Below, piece by piece: positions 1 to 11,022 of a stretch of 64,000 nt of DNA (position 1 is the stretch's first letter; every line of letters starts with the position of its first letter). The DNA is from Thozetella sp. PMI_491 (Eukaryota > Ascomycota > Sordariomycetes > Chaetosphaeriales > Chaetosphaeriaceae). The DNA lies in the NCBI GenBank assembly GCA_021432635.1, contig MU270045.1:336867-400866 (forward strand), written 5' to 3'. Below the pieces are notes generated by a model that was given only the letters and a program-made list of their open reading frames with translations, searched no databases and had not been told where the DNA came from. The translations under genes were made by a program, and so were the position numbers.

Positions 1-1490
1 TCCATCATTGGGATCTTGTACGCGCCGTCCTTTGCGTCTTTCCAGTATGCCCCCGCCCCTGCCTTGACCGGGAGCTGGTATTCCACATTAAAACCCACGC
101 TAAAATATTACTTCCAGAGTCGTATATTGAACTAAGAAACGAGATGACCCTGAAAACCCCAATGATGCTAAGCGACGATGACAAGCCCCCATACCTGGGA
201 AGTGTCGCCGCGGGGATAAGAATCACTTGCATGGATTATTGCTGACATTGCACCATGACCAGTGGTCATTTCCATCTTCTGAGTTGCTTATCCCGAGCAG
301 GACACTCTAGCAGTGGAGCGTTGCCACTGTAGACAATATGCCCTACGATGCGATGTTGCGCTGCAGTAAGTTGGGTTCGCCGAGCGGCGCTTGGTTCCGG
401 TGCTTGAGGTACAAGCGGCATCATAGCCTTCAAATATATAAAAAGCCTAGAGTGCTGCAAATTTAAACTCTCCTGCCAAGCTCGAGCACCGCGAGAAAAC
501 CCTCAATTCAAATTAGGCCAATCCGAAGTTGTGGTCGCCATGTTTAAGCACGTCGCACTCATCGCAGCCTTTTGGCTTCGGGATCCATTACTATCCAGTA
601 TGCAGTAGCTGTCTACCCCTCCCATACAGTTGATTCGGCTTATTAATCCTGGGTTTCTATAGAGGTGTATATCAGAGAGCGAGGTGGATTTGTATAATAA
701 TGACTTATATAGATAACTTCGGCAGAATCATAAGTAAAAAGGTGTGGAGTATATTAGAGGCAACTTTACTAATAACGGTAACAACTAGGACGTATACTTT
801 ACTAGAGATGCCTAGAGCTAGCCGTTTTATATTCCAATCGGCGACGGCTATCGTTATATTAATAATGTCACGGAGTATTATAAGTACTATCTGGATGATA
901 ACCTAATTAGCATTAGAACATGTTATTCCTCCCCTTACTAGGTTTTATAATACTGATATAGCAGATAATGTGTCGTTTATAGTAACATTAGTTAGAGAAG
1001 GTGGTATCGTTTAGGAGTGTGACAGTATTTACTATTGCCAGATGGACTAGAAATAATACAGTATGATGTATTGCAGCTAATGTCTTTAATTCTACGAGTA
1101 GACGAGTTAATGTAGATAGTATTAGAAAATTACTCGGCATGCGGTGAAATTCTTTGTTCAATATTGATAGGCCCAGCAGTTCCATTCACTTGGCTTCTGG
1201 CTAAAAGATCACCTTGCTGGCGGCGCTGCATATCGCTTTCAGGTCGCCAGGGTAACCTTACAAGCATTAGGCCGACGATATAGATCTCTCGTCGCAGCTA
1301 CTTTACTTCGACTGAGAAGATCGTAGTTGACAATACTTATCATTATTTTTTGTAAATGGCGCCTTCAACAACCATATGATTATACCTGATTAGGAAATCT
1401 AACAAAACGTGTAGCGCGCCGCCGATGTGGGAAGTTCTAGCCAGACTGTAATACTATACTCGAGCCACATGTTGCTGTATAATTACTTTC
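1..1490. other. Intergenic stretch with AT-rich patch
   Basis: I see no convincing gene here. Bases 1-640 have ordinary composition and only short open frames with no recognisable motif. About 640-1190 becomes A+T-rich and TpA-rich with few CpG, similar in texture to the RIP-mutated island further right but milder. This may be a small decayed transposon remnant, but no terminal repeats or protein motifs could be identified. Bases 1190-1490 form the region downstream of the HET gene, which is transcribed leftward and ends at 1491. Confidence 0.4.
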
Positions 1491-4074
1491 TCACTGTAAT
1501 GCAATGAGTCTCCGTTGTGTATCCGCATTTCTCCACGCTTGCTCCTCAATCTCTGCAATGTTCACTCGGTATGCAACGCCTTCCTTCGTCTCGATCTGCA
1601 GAGCAAGCACCTTTCCCTGTGACCCAGCAAGTGCACTCGTCGCAAGCAACGCAAACTCGGCGCTCTGTTCACTGTCGTTGGTCCCAGTGCTCTCACAAGG
1701 AGATATCTGACCTATAACCTTTCCTGATCCCTCTAAAACCTCTCTTTGCAGTATTTGGTACTCTGTCCTGTTGTTCGGATGACGATCTTTTGTCCATAAT
1801 TCGCGTTGAATGGTAGCTGAGACGGTGAAAGTTGCAACCTCAGTCCAAAAGAAGATGATCTGATCATCTGGGATACCTTTAAGTCGATCGATGGGGAGTT
1901 CCGGGAAATGAAGAGTGATGTCATCTAAATAGACAGCCAAAGGGCTTTGCATCGCTGGTACAGCCAGCCGATTAGCAAAAGGCAAGGCTCTTCTGTCTCC
2001 TGGGACGTCCATTGTCAAACGTGAGATGCGAACAAGTCGTAATGGTGTGTTGCGAAGAACATAGCACATGATTTCGGGTGTGATCCTGGCCTTGTTAGCT
2101 TTAGTCGACATCAAGGCCAAGGTTGACCTTTTAGGACAACACATGAACAGGTTTTCATACCCTTCCTCGACATATTTGTCCTCTACCCTAAGCGTTATTC
2201 GGCCACACCAGCCCAGGTATGACCAGGATGGAAATGGTACTTTCCTCTTCAGGCTAGTCGTAGGGAGCGTCGTGTTGGCGGTTCTTCTTTTCACGGGATG
2301 CCGTGTGGGCTCCCAGCACAGTCCAAGCTCAAATCTCGTTGCCGGCAGACCCCAGAGGAACTTCTCACCATCGAGCCGCTGCACCTGCTCAAGTATTGCG
2401 GCGAAGGCATCATGCGCGTCCCCCTGTTCCGTAAGATCTCTTGAGGTGAAGTCCGAAACCATTCGTTGAAACTTGTACCACAACTGCTGTGATTGATCTC
2501 CTGCCGGAACATACCACGCTCTTCTCTTGTTATTAGGAGTGATCTGAAAGGCACTATCGTCTAATGCAAAGAAACTGATTGTAGCTGCAGGCGGCGATGA
2601 CTGCTTCTGGTTGTCCAAGGTCTCAATCTCGTTTTCAATCTCTTCGAACGCCGACGTTGCACCACAAGTCCAAAGGATCTGATCTTCCGTGAACATTAAG
2701 AGTCTGCGCGATAGCGCCCTTTCCTGTAGCGTCCACCCGCGTGAGGCCCACTTGGTTTGGGCTAGAGAGTGAGTGTCTGTTTGGGCATATGCCGTCGCTT
2801 GGGAGCTTAGTGTTGTCAATAGCGACATATCAGGGGACACGGGTACTTCGTGCTGCATGCTTGTCCGCGGCATGCTGACACCTGGCAAACCCTTCTCTGC
2901 GTCGATGCCGGCGGCCGCCACGATAGTGAAAACTGCCTTTGTATAAATGCCGCTGAAGTTGCTGATCTGAGCGGCCTTATCGTCGTCATTGTCTTGTATT
3001 ATGCATAAGGCGTCCACCCAGATATATGTGAGTCCGACCGTGGCCGTGAAAGATATCGCGTCTTGGATGGTTCGAGAGACAGTCCCGTCTAGGGCACAGG
3101 GCCGCTTCAGTGACTCGCGGTTCTGCTCTGTGAGAACCAAGCGTTGCCTTGCGCCCCATACGTAGCTGAGAGCAGCGTATTCTACGAAAGTTGGATGTGT
3201 GCTGTTATCTTCAACTTCTACCAGACACTTGAGGTGGACGTGGATGAGACGCAAAACTCTTGGGTGACTATGCCGCGTCTCAGTCGTTAGTGGGCATTTA
3301 TGATTTCGTTCGAAGAAAACTTGGACTGCGAGACGTTAGATATAATAAATAGATGTCAGCTTGCCTTGGTGATGCGAAAATATTCTTATCGCTCTCTAGG
3401 AGGCTGCAGCTTTCATGATGCAACGAAATGCAAGTCTGAAGCCAACGAGATGGCAGCCGGACGTCGATAAGAGCAGGGCGTCTTTGCCCTCCAAATAGAG
3501 GCTTGTCTTGGCTAGCGTCGTCACTGCTAGGGGCGACTTGGAAACAATTTGTCAAATTGACCCAGCTATAGCCAGGCTGATGATCCATCTCACCAGCGAG
3601 AAGTGGCTCGCCCTTGTCATGCCGCGGAAACCAGACTAGACTTAGACTTCGAAGGTAGTAATAGTCACGAGTCTCGCTAGAGCGTCTGGCGCTATCGCTG
3701 TAGTGTGGTGAAATGCGCCCATACGCCTCGATCCATGCCGCGCACCAGCCATCGCGTAAATCTTCCACAGACAGAAGCTCCCTCAGCTGGGGTTTATCGC
3801 GGATCATCATGCATATAGCTGCGCATAAGGAACAGGTAGCAGCGGAACGCTCAATGCGACTTCGCAACCCAAGGCGCCAGGTAGGATGGCCGCCATTGCG
3901 ACCTGACTTGAAGGTGGTCGTGCTCTTGAACGGCCATTTGTCAGGAGTGTTACCAAGGCTGCACGCCTCAAGATCCGCCTTGGTGGGGAGCCGGAGGGCG
4001 CTGAAGTCGATTTTGGAACAGTACTCGCACAACGGCATGGTTTGAGGGGACAAGTTCCCCAGAATAGGATGCAA
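1491..4074 (-). CDS. Heterokaryon incompatibility (HET) domain protein
   Basis: Two-exon model, complement(1491..3267, 3365..4074), giving 828 residues. Exon 1 carries the usual HET-protein N-terminus with a CxxC pair (CEYC, then CSLC near residue 81). Exon 2 holds the HET domain: YAALSYVWG, then YIWVDALCIIQD, then a GIYTKAVFTIVAAAG block, and further on GWTLQERALSRRLL. These are the three conserved blocks of the HET family (PF06985). HET proteins act in non-self recognition and programmed cell death after hyphal fusion; many are orphans of unknown role. The joint needs either a GC donor (3364/3363, AG|GCAAGC-like) or a weak GT donor about 35 bases downstream; both keep frame with the acceptor at 3268. 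The start could be the second Met (4038), just before the first cysteine motif. The C-terminal half is not recognised. Family call is firm; exact junction is not. Confidence 0.85.
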
Positions 4075-4880
4075 TAGCAGCTTAGGACGTTTAGTTTCCT
4101 TCTAGCAAAGGGGAAGCTTGACTCAGTTCAGCTTGCCCAGCAGGCTTCATCCATCAGGCTGCAGGCAGCAAGCCTCGGGCCGGCGGCAGCACCGAGACTT
4201 GCCAAGTCCTTTTTTTGGCCAATTGAACTCTGGTTCCTCGGTACCGCACGGGATCTTCCGTGAACCACAGTACCTCATAAGAAACAACCATTTTCAGTTC
4301 AGCTGAAGGTATCAAGAGTTGAGGTACCCGTCCGGCTCGAAGTTTTTTGCTGTTCCTCAGGGCATTTAGTACGAGTGAGCCGCGGGCGAGCACTAACCTC
4401 ATATTAACGTAACTAATCACCTAGTGGGCTACTTTATACACTCATCAAGTCCTTCACCTGGACCCTCAAAAATGGCTAGGGTTGGTTTTCGCCGATAATG
4501 CCCTGCCTTTTGATTGGACAATAAAATGTACGCTCCCAAGTGCCAAATTAGTACACAGTTGTAGGCAGTATGGGATGCGCGATCTCTTCCACAGCGTCAG
4601 TCAAGCGTGTCGTGCCTCAACTTCTCCGTTCTCGTCAAGTAAACGCACTGGGAAGTGGACCGGTAGGCCATTCTGGAGATAAGTCGCACGTGGGTCCCGA
4701 GACCCCGTGAACTACTCGGGTTTTAAAGGAATTAAGGTAGCATACCTAAACTATACCTCAGTCGCAGTAGACTGGCCGAGAGATATAAAAATGAAATAAG
4801 ATGACGCTGATGACTTATCTTCCGAGCCCCCTCTACAATAACGATAAGGCAGTGCACTATACTACCAACAAGTAAAAGCC
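4075..4880. other. Divergent intergenic region, HET gene / SnoaL-like gene
   Basis: About 800 bases between the start of the leftward HET gene and the start of the rightward SnoaL-like gene, so it must hold both promoters. No coding sequence is supported. A CACGTG palindrome lies at 4687-4692 and a TATAAAA at 4784-4790, both on the side of the SnoaL-like gene. Confidence 0.5.
4784..4790 (+). promoter_or_regulatory. TATA-like box upstream of SnoaL-like gene
   Basis: TATAAAA lies about 90 bases before the ATG at 4881, a usual spacing for a fungal TATA element with a short leader. A CACGTG E-box-type palindrome sits about 95 bases further upstream (4687-4692). Both are sequence matches only. 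Confidence 0.35.
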
Positions 4881-5309
4881 ATGTCACCACTACGCGAGCA
4901 ACTATGGAAAGCGGCAAAGTCTGCTTTCGACAAGTACGGAGAACTGACTGCCGAGTCCGTCATTGCCCACCGCAGCCCCGAATGCGTGCATCGAATGTTT
5001 CCCACCTCGGCTGGTGTCCCTGAGCGCACCAACAAGGAATACTCGGATTTCATGATGGGGCTTAAAAAGTTGGTGCCAAACATGCAACTCATAGTCCAGG
5101 ATGACTTTCAGCCTATGATCGACGAAACCAACCGCCAGGTCTTAGCCCACATAACGTCAGCGGGCGACACACCATTCGGTCCTTTAGAGGCCGAGTATTT
5201 CATGGTCTTGAAAGTGAACGAAGATGGGACACAAATCATTGAGTTTGTTGAATTTGTGGACAGCCTGTATACAGCAGAGTTTATCAAGAAGGCTGGGTTG
5301 GAAGTGTGA
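4881..5309 (+). CDS. SnoaL-like / NTF2-fold protein
   Basis: Intronless frame of 142 residues. Length and pattern fit the small SnoaL-like, NTF2-fold proteins of fungal biosynthetic clusters (the group that includes terretonin-pathway Trt14 and related isomerase/cyclase proteins). The N-terminus resembles that group (SPLREQLWKAAKSAF), followed by an alpha-helical segment and alternating beta strands (for example AEYFMVLKVNEDGTQIIEFVEF split by short turns) typical of the curved sheet that forms the substrate pocket. Known members isomerise or cyclise polyketide or meroterpenoid intermediates, but the fold is catalytically diverse and NTF2-like proteins of unrelated function have similar sequence. 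Its neighbours are a rhodopsin-like membrane protein and, further on, an FAD monooxygenase and a P450, in line with a metabolite role. No backbone synthase is present, so the substrate cannot be guessed. The CDS is short, complete, and has a plausible TATA upstream. Confidence 0.7.
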   Translation: MSPLREQLWKAAKSAFDKYGELTAESVIAHRSPECVHRMFPTSAGVPERTNKEYSDFMMGLKKLVPNMQLIVQDDFQPMIDETNRQVLAHITSAGDTPFGPLEAEYFMVLKVNEDGTQIIEFVEFVDSLYTAEFIKKAGLEV

Positions 5310-5514
5310 TCTTTCGCAATTGATCCGCAATCAACGCCACTGCGCACTTTGTCGCCCTCTCGACTACCTCTACTACCCAAGCCTCCAACACTGCCGCCAT
5401 CAGTGTCGACACGGCCGCTGTCAAATCCAACCAATCGGCCTCTTGGACTAGGCGAATAGTTGTAACGTGTACTTTCGACCCATGGGAATGTATTCGCTTG
5501 GCTATACAATGCTG

Positions 5515-6750
5515 TTACTTGTCGAGCTCATTCCACGAATGCTGGGTAGCCACTCGGGGCGTGGGTGGCGCGACCCAGACGTTGCTGGGGTTGCATGGTT
5601 GACTCTTATGCGCCTCGTAGAGCAAAGCTCGTAACATGGGAATGCAGCATCCGATGATGGTGGTTCCGATCTCGGCCGAAGCCCAGAGCACGAGCCCGGC
5701 GCCCTCATCTAGGAGCGGGTTAGCAAGGCTATATGATTTAAGACTGTAGTCCCAGGAAGGACTTACATGTGAAGTTATTGGATCCCATTGTAGGAACCTT
5801 GGACGCCTTTATGAACGCCGTCATTCCCGCCCTACTGGATGTTAGACAAGTTGACGGCGTAGTTAGTATGGAGATACTTGCAGCAAACCCATGCTCATTG
5901 CAACTGCAACTCCGAACTTCTCTGTTTTCTTCATCCTAAGATTCCATACGAGCCGCCATGGCAGGAGGGCTAGAACAATGTCCATGACGCCAGAGTAAAC
6001 GCTAATGAATATGCCATAACCATTGATTACATCCTTTTGCCAGCACATGCCAGGAACTGTCGGGTCCCACGTCCTCGAGACTGGGTCGCACTGAAGCCAT
6101 GTGATCATAGCCTCTAGGCAAACGGCGATGTTCATCGAGATGATAATCAACCAGATGAGGGCCTTTATTTTTCCGTCTACCAAACGCAGAAGCGTAAAGG
6201 CAAAGGACGTTTTGGACCACACAATAGCCAGAAGGCCGAAGGTCTGGCCTAGATTGGCTGAGAGCCCAATGTCGCTGAATTTGTCAAAATCGATATCGCA
6301 TGGATACTTCCCGAAGCCGATATTGACCATTAATTGCACGGCAACGGATTGGGCGATGAAGCAAACCTAATATTGACGTGTCGTAGCTTTAGCGGCCGGG
6401 TATGCTCCGAGGTATATGTCTTGGAGAATAACGACGTATCTTACCCAGCTAGTGATTAAGATCCAGTCATCCCACCAGAGCCTCTTGTTTCTGTGTAGCT
6501 TCGAGAACAGTCTCAGGGCTAGGAATACCGTTGCCAGGGCAAACAGTACCCACATCCATGCAGCTGTTTGCGGACCTTGATTCGGGACTGGCTCGCCGGC
6601 ACGGACCTGGTAGACGCCGGTACAGGCCCCGTGCGGCCCGCTCGGGACGTCGGCTGCGGGCGCTGACATGTTCGCCGTATCGCGACCGAATCGGGCCGGA
6701 ATCGTCCCCATGTCGGCGTTGCCCACAGGATCGGTGAACTCTGGCGTCAA
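5515..6750 (-). CDS. Fungal rhodopsin-type integral membrane protein (PTH11-like)
   Basis: Four-exon model, complement(5515..5708, 5767..5831, 5882..6366, 6445..6750), 349 residues. It shows the family pattern of the fungal 'rhodopsin domain' membrane proteins (PF20684, PTH11-related): TM1 near AWMWVLFALATVFLALRL, then KRLWWDDWILITSW, then an NIGFGKYPCDI loop, a helix around FGLLAIVWSKTSFAFTLLRL, a TWLQCDPVSRTWD loop with conserved Cys/Trp, a DIVLALLPWRLVW helix, and a last helix near AEIGTTIIGCCIPMLR. Seven membrane spans are expected. Such proteins are GPCR-like or of unknown function in the plasma membrane. No CFEM domain is present. The intron at 5832-5881 works only with a GC donor (CT|GCAAGT), since the nearby GT site breaks the frame. 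The first Met at 6750 precedes two other in-frame Met (6711, 6669); the latter may be the true start. The tail is short and proline-rich. Confidence 0.8.
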
Positions 6751-8629
6751 GAGAATCCGGGAAAGCTTGAGCCCCGAAAAGGAGTGGCAGTCGAGTGGTA
6801 AAAACTATGGGGCGCAGAAGAGTGGAGGACACCGCTGGTGGGTGGAATCCAGCCTGAGGCGGGGCACTACATATTACCATCACTTAGACATTTGTGCGAC
6901 AATGCGCGCATTCCAGCACGTCGAAGGTGTGGGGGCTGGACTGCCCAGCTGGGCTTGTATTCCGACCTTGCAGTTGTTGTGAGGTGACGAGGCTGGGGTG
7001 TGCTGCTACATTACTGCCATAATAAGTGTAGTTATTCATAGGAAAAAAAAAGGGGGGGTGGAAACATTGGCGAGGCGTGATGAAATTTCCAAGGCTGCAT
7101 GCCCCGTCCAGTCATAGATTCGCTTCATCGTCGCCTACTCCATACTCGGTCGGCCCCCAGGCTTGACTTCCCGGGGTACCTACCAAGGGTGAAAAGAAGA
7201 CACAACCCCAACTTTGACAGACAATGGGTGCCAACGTTGCAACCTGAGGCCTGCATCGTGGCGCAAAGCATCTTATTGGCAAGAACGGTGTGCATGAGGG
7301 GTCGGACCGATGCAGAGAGCCGGCCCCTGGCTGGATTGGGCATAACAGGCTGCCACGCTGCTGCGGAGTGGCAGGCTTGTGGGGTCAGGTCGGCCAAAAC
7401 CACACTTGTCTGTCTGAATTCTGTAACAGGCTATCCCCACTACGGCAGGCCAAGGACACAGCCTGCTTCGATACTAGGTGGTGGCGCTGTTCAGCGACTG
7501 CCGGAGGATCCTTCTGTCGGCAGATCGCAGAGCACTCGCACTCCTGTTGGGCCCTGACATTCGCTTCTAGTTCAGCTTCTAGGTTCACAATGGGGGGACG
7601 GCACAGATTTCTTGCGCTGCCTCAGCCGGTGTACCCCTTGCATATTTCCTTGTACCACTTTTAGTCAAGACGTGACATCATGTGCTGCCACGCCAGCATG
7701 TCGGTATGGCCGTGCGCCTCGAAATTGGCTTCTGGGTATATTATTCGTTGTGAAGATTGATCGAGAGCAAAAGTCGTAGCTGTGTTGACGGAAGCCCGAA
7801 CGGTACGACTTAATTATACCTGGGGCTTACTATATATAGTACCTCTCTATTGAAAGGCCACATCCCCTCCGCTTTCCATGCACCTATCAGTGAGCTGCTT
7901 CAAGCTTTCATGCAGCCTGCTGATCTTATCTGCCTTGGCAGTTGGTTGGGCAGCACTATTCATCTTCAAACACCCGTTCCACGTACGGAGAAAGTTAGGA
8001 TACCCGTATCATTTGAAACTATCTTTAATCATCCAACCACTCCCATAAAGTCCTAGATTATGTTAAGGTATCTAGCGGAAAGGGAGGTTTATATCACCGG
8101 GAGGGCGGTAACTTAGTATACATAAATTGGGTATAAGCACAAGAGTTAAAAGGCCAGAAACGGCAATATTTTCAACATTGATGTGTGTTATTACAACCTA
8201 TCTACCTAACCACCACTCTAAGCGAACATCCCGATCACTGACACCCCATCCACACCATCACATTATTTCTACCACCGGCGTCATCTTAGCATATAAACTA
8301 TTTATGGTAGTCTTTTGATAATCAGGGGTAGCTTGTCTTCTATTCGAAAGAGAGCCAACTTGATTTCTGGCATTAGCGTGATCTCAGATAGAGCCAGCTC
8401 TATTCTGCGCTTTAGTACCACAACGCGGCCCTTATATATAGTATATGCCGCAACTATGACCGCATATAGAAATAGTACGACAATGTCTAAGATAATCACC
8501 GCTGATAGTCCTTAGCCTTAGCTGGCGCCATATATACAGCTAGCTTGGTTTCTGGGCAGACCGCTCAACCTGGAATACTGCACATGCCAAGGGCCATACT
8601 TTTGGCGGTCACTGCGCTCTGAGTGGCAA
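6751..8629. other. Long intergenic region
   Basis: Nearly 1.9 kb without a supported gene. Open frames on both strands around 7100-7660 look like chance frames in GC-rich DNA: no motif, no consistent codon bias, and overlapping openings on opposite strands. About 7790-8515 is A+T-rich with TpA-rich runs and may hold a small decayed repeat. A run of A followed by a run of G occurs at about 7043-7060. Confidence 0.4.
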
Positions 8630-8887
8630 GAGTAGAGAGCCATCCTCCGCAAGAGCCGCCTCTTGGTCTTCCGCGACCCAAGCTGGATCAAATCCCTCGA
8701 GCCAGGGTACAAGTTGAATATGGCTTCTGGCCCGCGGGGCATCGTTCTAAGCTTTGTCAGGCCAGATGAAGCATCGACCCGCAGCATGGCTCTGCTCGAT
8801 ATGAGTAATGCGACGCACGGGACAGAATTCTTGTTCAAGCAAGACGACATACAGGAAGTCGAGCGCGCGAGCGTATCATCGAGCTAA
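8630..8887 (+). other. Possible coding remnant or exon, unrecognised
   Basis: From about 8650 to the TAA at 8885-8887 one plus-strand frame has coding-like texture, with third positions rich in C/G and a sensible residue mix (for example FRDPSWIKSLEPGYKL). A stop lies just upstream in frame, so it could be a last exon or a fragment of a lost gene. I do not recognise a family. The overlapping minus-strand frame (8518-8850) is about as long and has no motif either, so the strand is uncertain. Confidence 0.2.
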
Positions 8888-9594
8888 CTGCCTGGTTGGA
8901 AGCAATAAACTTTTCAAGTGTCCTAAACAAGTGAGGGCTAGAATTGTCGATTTGGGGGGAAGAGGCGCCTAGTTCTCTGTAGGGAGCTGAAATCTCTACC
9001 GGCTTCGGGGCAATTCCAAAGCCTCTCATCAACTTCAGCCATACATCACGACCAGCCATATCGAATAGCGCTGGGATTGCTTACCTAGAAACCAGCTTTG
9101 CGGACTTGGAGGCAATTCTCACGAAGGGTTGCAGACCAGAAGGCATCTGAAGCTGCTCGCTCCCGTTACTTTACAGACACGACAACAGCTGATGGCCGAT
9201 GCTACTAAGCTGTCTGGAGTACTGAGGGATAGATGGAAGGACCTTTGTGAACTCGAATTTCATCGTGATATCTTGAGAGAATACTTTTGAGGCCATCTCT
9301 CTGCTTAGACTTCGGTCATAAAGTAACTTTAGGGGAGGCAGATGCGTCATCAGCAGCATATAGGAAGGAAGGCAAGGATATCGAGCAAAGGGACAGAGTA
9401 ATCGACTACAATAGAGCATGTCGCTCTCCTAAAACTGGTAACTCAGCGGCCCGGCTTTCTTTGGCAAGCTAAGGCGTTAGCTGGGTCAGATCATAAAACG
9501 GGCCAAGAGGCAGGGGAATAAACCGCAGGTACAGGATAGTTTGGTCGGTCCTCTTCTGACTTTTTGGCTCTATTTGTTCTACAGATATCGAGAT
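8888..9594. other. Intergenic, unresolved
   Basis: Two short minus-strand frames (8835-9059 and 9171-9419) contain plausible protein-like text but cannot be spliced into a recognisable product, and no family motif is visible. The stretch lies just downstream of the FAD monooxygenase that ends at 9595. I treat it as intergenic or as remains of a decayed gene. Confidence 0.3.
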
Positions 9595-11022
9595 TTAGCT
9601 GCGAAGCTTCTTGGCCTCGCCAGGAACGTCCCGGCTATAGAAAAAGTCCCGCACTGGCTTGCTGAAGTTCATCGACGTTGCGGGAAACATCTCCTCGCCC
9701 CAGACCTCCTCAGCTTTTTTCCTGTAAGGATCGCCCTGAACCCCCGAAATAGCATCCGATAGAAGCTGGGTAACGTGGATATAACGCTTCATGAGCTTCT
9801 CGTAGTCATCCAGTCTGCTCCGAATTTCGTCTGGGGTCTCGGCGCCGGAGAATAGAACCTCTAGAACTCCGGCTTCTTCGATGGCCAACACGGCCCCTTG
9901 CGCTGCAAAATGTTAGCCGCGCTTCGCCCGTGGGCCTTGCAGGCGACGTCGGAACGCACCGTGGGTAGGAGCATATGGGTGTGCCGCATCTCCAACGATC
10001 ACCGCCCGACCCCGCGTATATTGATCTAGGGGGTCCCGCCTCTGGGTCTTGTGTACAGCGATACTGGTGGACATCGCGAGGAGCTGTGGGAGTATAGGGT
10101 GATATCCCTGGAGTGTCTCCAAGACGTCATCCAGCGAGGCGGTGGCGTTCCACTCCTCCTTTGCTTGATCCTTAGGTCGAGTCTTGTGCCTGATGGCGAC
10201 GTTCAGCACTTCGCGGTTTCGACATTCGTACGTGACGAGGTAGAATTTGCTGGGGAGATCGAACGGAACCCAGTACCCCACCGGTTTGTTCTCCCAGACG
10301 CGACGGAGTTCCTCATTTGCCATCACCTGGTCCATGGGTAGCAGGCATCGGTATATAGATGAGCCTGTGTGCTCGAGTCGCTGCTCTTTCCCTGTTATTT
10401 TTTGCGCGTAGGGCGACTATTGATTTGAGTAAGCACCTCTGCCAATCTGGGGTCTTACGGGGTGCTTGCCCATGCTCCATCCGCAATGATAACCAGGTCT
10501 TTCTGAACCGATGTCCCGTCTTCTAGAAAGATGATACCTTGCTCGCAGTCGACATCCTTTACGCTCCGGCCAAGTCGAATCCGCACTGGTTCCCCCGGCT
10601 GCCCCTCTGGAGACTCTGCCGTCTCACGGAGGGTAGCATGCAGATCAACCCGATGGAAGAACTTCATCTTGTGGCCGTACTGGGCCTCGGTATCGCCGAA
10701 CAACTGCACGACTTTGGGTTCCAGAGTATACCCGCTGATGAGTGCTATTTGCTCCCCATCAATCGCGCGAGCTTTGGCGCTGTCGAAGCCCCAGCCATCG
10801 AGAACGCGCATACCGTTCGGTGTCACCGTGATGGCAGCACCGATCTCGTTCTTGAACTGCGACTTCTCATAGATCTGCTCGGACATTAGCATCGAGCTAC
10901 AGCTTCACCACGTTAAGAGCCATGTGGAGGCAGACCTCGACGCGAGCGCCCGTCCGGCGTAGCGCAATCGCGGAGCTGAGGCCAGCAATGCCGGCGCCAA
11001 TAATTCCGACCTCAAGCGGCAT
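9595..11022 (-). CDS. FAD-dependent monooxygenase (salicylate-hydroxylase-like)
   Basis: Four exons, complement(9595..9902, 9960..10416, 10470..10874, 10936..11022), 418 residues, the usual size for group A flavoprotein monooxygenases (PF01494). Motifs in order: the dinucleotide-binding GAGIAG within the first 15 residues; EIGAAITVTPNGMRVL, the block after strand 2; the DG motif ADGAW near residue 160; HTGSSIYR; and the GD motif GDAAHPYAPTH followed by AQGA, with a helix of EE-type acidic residues. These enzymes use NAD(P)H and O2 to hydroxylate or oxidatively dearomatise phenolic substrates. The intron at 10417-10469 requires a GC donor (TGG|GCAAGC): the adjacent GTAAGA site gives the wrong phase, while the GC site restores the conserved block. 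The first intron has an unusual donor, GTCTGC. Relatives work in catabolism (salicylate, 6-hydroxynicotinate) and in polyketide/meroterpenoid pathways; which applies here is unknown. Confidence 0.85.

Noticed and set aside
7099-7664. Overlapping plus-strand frames of 152 and 124 residues and antisense frames
   Set aside because: Open on both strands in several phases, no motif, and codon use unlike the neighbours; likely chance in GC-rich intergenic DNA.
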